Positions 59,843-64,000 of a stretch of DNA of 64,000 nucleotides are shown here, piece after piece; position 1 is the first letter of the stretch; each line of letters begins with the position of its first letter. This DNA comes from Bacteroidales bacterium (GTDB lineage: Bacteria > Bacteroidota > Bacteroidia > Bacteroidales > Marinilabiliaceae). The stretch covers positions 38,821-102,820 of the forward strand of contig JAKSLD010000013.1 of the NCBI GenBank assembly GCA_024401395.1, written 5' to 3'. The translations under genes were made by a program, and so were the position numbers. Below the pieces are notes generated by a model that saw only the letters and a program-made list of their open reading frames with translations, searched no databases and had not been told where the DNA came from.

Positions 59843-60961
59843 ATGAAAGAGCGTGATGAAGATAAGGCTTTGCGTGTTAATGGGTGTGCTGTCGTTGGTG
59901 GTCGATTAAAACACGAGTATGACGTGGACATACGAATAGTGAGTTCTCTTCATGAGTTTGTCAAGATAATAACAGAGTTAGATCATAGCTATCCGTTGTA
60001 TTACAGAGGACATCCAGATGTCAATTATTTAGTGGTTCCACAAGTCCTTAGGTGTTCTGTAGGTAAAGAGAATATTCTAATAAAGCAATTCAGTCAAAGT
60101 TTCTTTAGTGAAATTGCAAGAAGAACCACGATGATTGAAAAATTGGCATTCATGCAACATTATAGATTGTATACCAGATGTTTGGATATGTCAACCAATC
60201 CTTTTGTAAGTTTGTTTTTCGCGTGTTACTCGGATTCACAATCCAGAAAAGAAGACGAAACAGGGAAATGGGGAGAAGTGCTAGTCTTTAGAGAAACTGT
60301 CCATAATAACCAACACGGACTTGAAGATATCAAATATGTACAGAGTATGACAACTAGCGTTATTGCAAATGTAGCTAAGATGGGAAAGACATTCGATCTT
60401 GGAGAACTTCATGCAAGCATAATGGAAGATGGTCATTGTGGGCAAATAAAAAACTTCGTTAAGTTTCAAGATATAATAAGTCAGTCAATAATTCTTAAAA
60501 CACCTCTAGATAACGACCATATTAGGAATCAACAGGGCGTATTTGTATTATGCAACGCAAATAGGATATGTGAAATCTTAGATTGCAATGGGAAAAAGTT
60601 ATTGTTGGATTATGATGATTTGACCTCAAAGTTTTTGACCGATGCTGATGCTGATTTTTCGTATGCTATAAAAGAGAGATTTGACATAGGAAGACGTTAC
60701 TTATATGGTATAGATGAGTGGGATATTAAGTTTGAAAAGGTTGACGACCTTTTTGATAGGAACCATCCAATAGAGAAGATGAGAAAAGATCCATTCAATA
60801 TAGAAAGATTACGGTATAGAGAAAAGGGGAAGCGTATTGCGATACTAATTGAGCCAGACGCCAAACCAGTGTTACTTAGGCAATTATCAAGCATAGGCAT
60901 AAATAATACGTTTATTTATTCGGATATGGATAAAGTGGCAGCTGAATTAAACAAAAAGTAA
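59843..60961 (+). CDS. FRG-domain protein
   Basis: A 372-residue protein with an FRG domain at about 30-270. Diagnostic parts are YPLYYRGHPDVNYLVVPQVL (family pattern [FY]RG), AFMQHYRLYTRCLDMSTNPFVSLFFAC (family pattern LQHYGLPTRLLDWTxNPLVALFFA) and RNQQGVFVL (family pattern QQGxF). The family is named for its FRG motif; its members often sit in defence islands, and the activity is unknown. The C-terminal 100 residues are an alpha/beta tail. It is coupled to the LRR gene and follows the dynamin operon on the same strand. Confidence 0.85.
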   Translation: MKERDEDKALRVNGCAVVGGRLKHEYDVDIRIVSSLHEFVKIITELDHSYPLYYRGHPDVNYLVVPQVLRCSVGKENILIKQFSQSFFSEIARRTTMIEKLAFMQHYRLYTRCLDMSTNPFVSLFFACYSDSQSRKEDETGKWGEVLVFRETVHNNQHGLEDIKYVQSMTTSVIANVAKMGKTFDLGELHASIMEDGHCGQIKNFVKFQDIISQSIILKTPLDNDHIRNQQGVFVLCNANRICEILDCNGKKLLLDYDDLTSKFLTDADADFSYAIKERFDIGRRYLYGIDEWDIKFEKVDDLFDRNHPIEKMRKDPFNIERLRYREKGKRIAILIEPDAKPVLLRQLSSIGINNTFIYSDMDKVAAELNKK

Positions 60962-61045
60962 GACATAGCTAGTTGTTTGTACAGGAGTCTCGTCCGCATA
61001 CTTGCTTTTTGTAACCTAGTCTCTAAAAGTAAAGAATGTAATAGA

Positions 61046-61570
61046 ATGCAAATCAAAATCACAACAAAAGAACTTGAATTTGCTGCACAAAAATATATTA
61101 AGCAGGATTTCAAATTTGACATTGTCGATGAGAAAACGATATCTTTATCGTACACTCCTCCAGAGAATGTTACCAAAAACAGAATTGTTAATAGAGTAAT
61201 AGGCATAGGGTCACAATTTTTATCTGTCAATTTATCTGTTGAAAGGATTGACGGCTCGGATATTTATGTCAATTGTTTTCTTGATACAAAGTTTAAAAAA
61301 TTCAAACTAAACAAGGTTATAGATTTTATTTATAAAATATTCGCCGAATCTAAAATACCTGAATTGGTGTCTGTATATAATGAGCAATTAGTCGTTCATC
61401 TCAACAAGGTAGATTCGCTAGTAAAAGTGTTGGATAATATATCGCTGAGGAGCATATCCTTCTCAAAAAAAGAGACATCGTACGCAAGAATGGTAAAGGA
61501 TGGATATAGTTGTCCTACAGAGATAAAGAATCCTATTGGGATTGTTATAGCAAACGTAAACCTAAAATAG
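61046..61570 (+). CDS. Protein of unknown function downstream of the FRG gene
   Basis: A 174-residue protein with alternating strands and helices, starting MQIKITTKELEFAAQKYIKQ. There is no signal peptide, membrane segment or known motif. The ATG at 61046 is preferred to a TTG at 60977, which would add 23 Cys- and Ser-rich residues. AT-rich like the dynamin genes. It lies 84 bases after the FRG gene on the same strand. No function proposed. Confidence 0.6.
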   Translation: MQIKITTKELEFAAQKYIKQDFKFDIVDEKTISLSYTPPENVTKNRIVNRVIGIGSQFLSVNLSVERIDGSDIYVNCFLDTKFKKFKLNKVIDFIYKIFAESKIPELVSVYNEQLVVHLNKVDSLVKVLDNISLRSISFSKKETSYARMVKDGYSCPTEIKNPIGIVIANVNLK

Positions 61571-61648
61571 AGTTTGCTGTATATGAAACGAATATAATAG
61601 TCATTCTAACTGTAGTGATCATAAAAATAGTATAAAAACATTGTTATC

Positions 61649-62233
61649 ATGATAAAATTTAGGCCTTGGGTTGGAGATAGGTATAGTAGTGCTCCGTTTG
61701 GGAAGAGGGTGCTGGTGCTGGGGGAGAGTCATTATTGTGCGGACCCGGCTAGGGAGGCGGTGCCGGGGATAACGAGGAGTGTGATTGCGGATTTGTTTGA
61801 TCCGGATAGTGTGCATGAGCCTTATAAGAATACTTACACTAAGTTTATCAAGGCGCTGACTGGGAAGTTTGGGGAGTTGTCTGTTGCTGATAAGGAGCTG
61901 GCTTGGAATGGTGTGGCGTTCTATAATTTTGTGCAGGTGGCTATGACGGGACCGAGGACTGCGCCTACTGCTGAAGAGTTCAGGATGAGTGACGGGGCCT
62001 TTTTTGAGGTTTTGAGAGAGTTGAGGCCTGAGAAGGTGATTGCCTGGGGGCATAGGCTTTATGATGAGTTGCCCGACGGAGGGGGCAAGGCATTAGAGCC
62101 TGTGGAAGGTTGTGATGTTTGGGAATACAGGTTGCCGTTCGGGAAAGTGGAGGTTTTGAAGATGGTTCATCCTAGTGCTGGGTATTCGCCAGAGTATTGG
62201 CATGGGGTGATTAGGAAGTTTATAATCACGTAG
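61649..62233 (+). CDS. Uracil-DNA-glycosylase-superfamily-like protein
   Basis: A 194-residue protein: FRPWVGDRY, then KRVLVLGESHYCADP (motif A-like), a middle block with WNGVAFYNFVQVAMTGPRTAPT, ELRPEKVIAWGHRLYDEL, and the late KMVHPSAGYSPEYW (HPS motif B-like). These resemble small Bacteroidota proteins annotated as uracil-DNA-glycosylase family; catalysis is not proven. It is homologous to the N-terminal half of the protein at 45405. GC content is clearly higher than in the AT-rich genes just before it, so it probably has a different history. An array of GTGGAA repeats begins directly at its stop codon. Confidence 0.72.
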   Translation: MIKFRPWVGDRYSSAPFGKRVLVLGESHYCADPAREAVPGITRSVIADLFDPDSVHEPYKNTYTKFIKALTGKFGELSVADKELAWNGVAFYNFVQVAMTGPRTAPTAEEFRMSDGAFFEVLRELRPEKVIAWGHRLYDELPDGGGKALEPVEGCDVWEYRLPFGKVEVLKMVHPSAGYSPEYWHGVIRKFIIT

Positions 62234-62344
62234 AATTTGGTGGAAAATGACAAGTAAAGAATTAACTTTTGTGGAATGGATTCCGAATTTTTTATGACTT
62301 TTGTGGAATGGAATCTGCAAAAGTTGTAACTTTTGTGGAATGTA
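62234..62344 (+). repeat. Orphan array of GTGGAA repeats, period 31-32
   Basis: Four GTGGA cores lie at 62240, 62271, 62303 and 62335. The first unit, AATTTGGTGGAAAATGAC (62234-62251), is the exact reverse complement of the unit of the array at 52329. The other three share ACTTTTGTGGAATG. No DUF4143 ATPase gene adjoins. The following 62345-62429 has no gene; it contains CTGATGTGTGTATAATATGG, a fragment like the one at 62790 in the direct repeat. Confidence 0.8.
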
Positions 62345-62429
62345 TAGTGATTTAGGGTGGTTATGTATATGGAGGTGACAAGTTTGGTACCTGATGTGTG
62401 TATAATATGGTACGGAAAATTATGTTTGT

Positions 62430-62502
62430 GCGTATGATGAGCGTATGACGTGCGTATGACGAGCGTATGACGAGCGTATGATGAGCGTATGATGAGCGTA
62501 TG
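62430..62502 (+). repeat. 11-bp tandem repeat
   Basis: Six complete units and part of a seventh of GCGTATGAYGA (Y = C or T; the second unit ends in T). Eleven bases is about one helical turn. It is not in any coding frame that I can support. 62503-62646 shows no gene. Confidence 0.9.
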
Positions 62503-62646
62503 TCTTTGGAGGGGGATAGACGTTGGTATTACAGGGGAAAGTATGGTCGCAAACATTCAAGAATTGTTGAATGGATATGTTTGATGTTGTATTATTGTAG
62601 GGAATGAACACGTTAGATTGTAGGGTTAAATGAAAGAGCCGTGGAT

Positions 62647-62678
62647 TTTTTAGTGTACGCTTTTTTGAGTTAGTACAA
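62647..62678 (-). repeat. Inverted 32-mer, right copy
   Basis: The reverse complement of 52425-52456 with 28 of 32 matches (TTTTTAGTGT...GTTAGTACAA on the plus strand). Confidence 0.7.
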
Positions 62679-62739
62679 TTGGGCAAGAAGAAACATGAAA
62701 ATTTGGAGTAGTATTATACAGGTTCTGTAAAGTGGATAT

Positions 62740-62878
62740 GATGAAATTGTAAAGTTGAAGTGAATGAAGAAATGAATCGAACGGTAACTGATGTATGTAT
62801 AATGTGATACGGAAATAAGATGGAAGAGATATAGTGCTATGGCACAATGTGGCAGAGTACTAGTATTTCATTGCAGGC
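62740..62878 (+). repeat. Direct repeat of about 140 bp, right copy
   Basis: It matches 52481-52622 in the same orientation, beginning GATGAAATTGTAAAGTTGAA. It ends 26 bases before the start codon of the Sel1-repeat gene. No gene is seen in it. Confidence 0.7.
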
Positions 62879-62904
62879 ATAATCAATATAAATTTAAAAT
62901 TACT

Positions 62905-63474
62905 ATGGAAAAGAAACTAAAAGATGGGAAGGCTCTATACGAAGAAGCTATAGGCTATCAAACTGAGGGAATCGAAGAGCCAGCCAAGAGGTTGGAAAGC
63001 TGGCGTAAGGCATACGACTGTGCTGAAGAAGGGGCCAAGATGGGGTCTGCGGAGTGTATATATCTATTAGGAGTGTTTCATGTCAAGGAGGTAGGATGTA
63101 GGCAAGATTTCGACAAGGCGTTTGCTTACATCAAACAATCGGCTGATATGGGGTATTTTGAGGCAGAGTGGCTATTGGGAGACTGGTACCATAGAGGCAT
63201 TGGGACGACGAAGAACATATTTGAAGCAAGAGCTTGGTATGAAAAGTCGGCAGAGAAAGGATTTCCACCAGCACACTTCGCACTCGGTTTGTGGTATAGA
63301 GAGAGAATGAACGACGACCTTGCGGTGTCGTATTTTTCAGATGCACTTAAAAATGAAGATTTTTCAGATGTGCTTAAATATGAAGAATTTGTCTCGCTCT
63401 ATTATCCAGCGGACGTTATTGAGGATGCGAAAGAGTATGTAGCAGAATGCGCTATAAGGGAGAAGAGTAATTGA
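62905..63474 (+). CDS. Sel1-repeat protein
   Basis: A 189-residue protein with Sel1-like repeats: GSAECIYLLGVFHVKEVGCRQDFDKAFAYIKQSADMG, then YFEAEWLLGDWYHRGIGTTKNIFEARAWYEKSAEKG, then FPPAHFALGLWYRERMNDDLAVSYF, each cited here only to show the repeat; they match the xxAxxxLGxxYxxGxGxxxDxxxAxxxYxxAAxxG pattern. No signal peptide from the ATG at 62905; an in-frame ATG at 62839 lies inside the direct repeat and is rejected. Sel1 repeats mediate protein contacts. Its stop codon falls in the first arm of structured repeat copy B, so the last residues are repeat-encoded. Confidence 0.8.
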   Translation: MEKKLKDGKALYEEAIGYQTEGIEEPAKRLESWRKAYDCAEEGAKMGSAECIYLLGVFHVKEVGCRQDFDKAFAYIKQSADMGYFEAEWLLGDWYHRGIGTTKNIFEARAWYEKSAEKGFPPAHFALGLWYRERMNDDLAVSYFSDALKNEDFSDVLKYEEFVSLYYPADVIEDAKEYVAECAIREKSN

Positions 63475-63673
63475 GGGTATTCCACTTCGGCGGAAGTTTA
63501 CAGCCGCTCCCTGGCGGTCGCTTTCGTAACCCACCGCCTTCGGGAATATCCTCAATTACTCTTACAGGAAGGACGAGACGGTTATTTTAGTGTTCTCTGT
63601 GGGGGCTTTGAGAGTCCTTTGTAGTCTCTTTGTAGTATAAGAGAAGTCTCTTGTTGGTCGCAATTTTTAAGTT
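63462..63673 (+). repeat. Structured intergenic repeat, copy B (about 212 bp)
   Basis: The counterpart of copy A at 42829. Hairpin arms are AATTGAGGGTATTCC (from 63469) and GGAATATCCTCAATT, then GGCGG/CCGCC. The inner part AAGTTTACAGCCGCTCCCTG is identical to copy A. Differences between copies are compensatory at two stem positions. The 3' end is GTCTCTTGTTGGTCGCAATT. The following 63674-63838 has no gene. Confidence 0.85.
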
Positions 63674-63838
63674 TGTTGGTCTAGGTGGAGGGGAGTAGAG
63701 TGTGGTATTGTTGGTGATTTGAGGTATTTCTGTTGTTTTGATGAAGAAAAGAGCGAAGAGTGTGAAAAAATGAGGTGTTGATTATCAGGCGGTTAAAAAA
63801 AGAGGTGTATTTTTCTTGAAAAAAAGTGGCGGAAATGT

Positions 63839-63868
63839 TTGGAGGTAAAGAAAAAGTACCTACCTTTG
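63839..63868 (+). promoter_or_regulatory. tRNA-Asp promoter
   Basis: TTTG (63839-63842), an 18-base spacer and TACCTTTG (63861-63868), 80 bases before the tRNA. Confidence 0.65.
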
Positions 63869-63948
63869 CACCCGTTAAGACTAACGGACAACACCGCAAG
63901 ACTTAACAAAGACATAAGTCAAATGGACTTAAGCTCAAACAGATGTTT

Positions 63949-64000
63949 GGTGTGGTAGTTCAGCTGGTTAGAATACATGCCTGTCACGCATGGGGTCGCG
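63949..64000 (+). tRNA. tRNA-Asp (anticodon GUC), truncated by the window edge
   Basis: The 5' acceptor GGTGTGG, D arm TAGTTCAGCTGGTTAGAATA and anticodon arm ATGCCTGTCACGCAT with anticodon GTC are typical of bacterial tRNA-Asp. The T arm lies past position 64000. Confidence 0.92.

Noticed and set aside
62430..62502. Possible CRISPR or coding repeat
   Set aside because: The unit is only 11 bp without spacers, and no supported reading frame crosses it.
45405..63474. Integrated conjugative element or prophage
   Set aside because: No integrase, relaxase, transposase, capsid or conjugation gene was found; only repeats hint at mobility.

Overview
The window is a stretch of a Bacteroidales (Bacteroidota) chromosome. 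The evidence is the promoter grammar: many upstream regions carry TTTG or TTG, a 18-22 base spacer, then TAnnTTTG. Start codons lack Shine-Dalgarno sequences, and the gene content fits (PorQ of type IX secretion, GlsA/GlsB glycine-lipid acyltransferases, SusC-style plug domain, DUF4143 ATPases, many secreted carbohydrate esterases and glycosidases). I cannot name a genus.

Positions 1 to about 45.3 kb are mostly ordinary core genome. In order they hold: the start of dapA; an ACT-like protein with a GH25 lysozyme; a GH43 glycosidase; fmt; a sialate O-acetylesterase; a thioredoxin-like protein; a phosphate transporter; a CE15 esterase; a glsA-glsB-histidine kinase cluster; xseB with a periplasmic thioredoxin, a nucleoid-associated protein and an esterase; clpS-clpA between tRNA-Ser and tRNA-Leu; a five-gene MacAB-TolC-like efflux operon; a Cof-type phosphatase; an L-fucose-isomerase-like enzyme; a plug-only TonB protein; porQ with an acyl-CoA ligase; yjbQ, tRNA-Tyr and ribH; an iron or cobalamin ABC uptake operon; an RsmI-like methyltransferase; a CE2 esterase; gyrB; and an unusual secreted fusion of a DUF362 domain to a GH10 xylanase.

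From about 45.4 to 63.5 kb lies an accessory region rich in unknown genes and repeats. It contains a degenerate uracil-DNA-glycosylase-like protein, small orphan proteins, a tandem pair of HTH-like genes, and two DUF4143 ATPases. Each ATPase is preceded by three tandem repeats of exactly 33-bp period that overlap its promoter. Next comes a tight operon of three dynamin-like GTPases plus a membrane-anchored coiled-coil protein (52.9-59.2 kb), followed by LRR, FRG-domain, unknown and glycosylase-like genes. This block is flanked by related repeats (an inverted 32-mer and a direct repeat of about 140 bp). Its make-up resembles LeoA/LeoBC (Eleos-type) dynamin anti-phage operons but with more components, and it is the best candidate for a little-described system here.

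Two copies of a structured intergenic element of about 210 bp (42.83-43.04 and 63.46-63.67 kb) form a long imperfect hairpin with compensatory changes between copies. Its 3' core recurs alone at three other sites. A candidate small RNA of about 115 nt lies on the minus strand at about 6.4-6.5 kb. The window ends inside tRNA-Asp.
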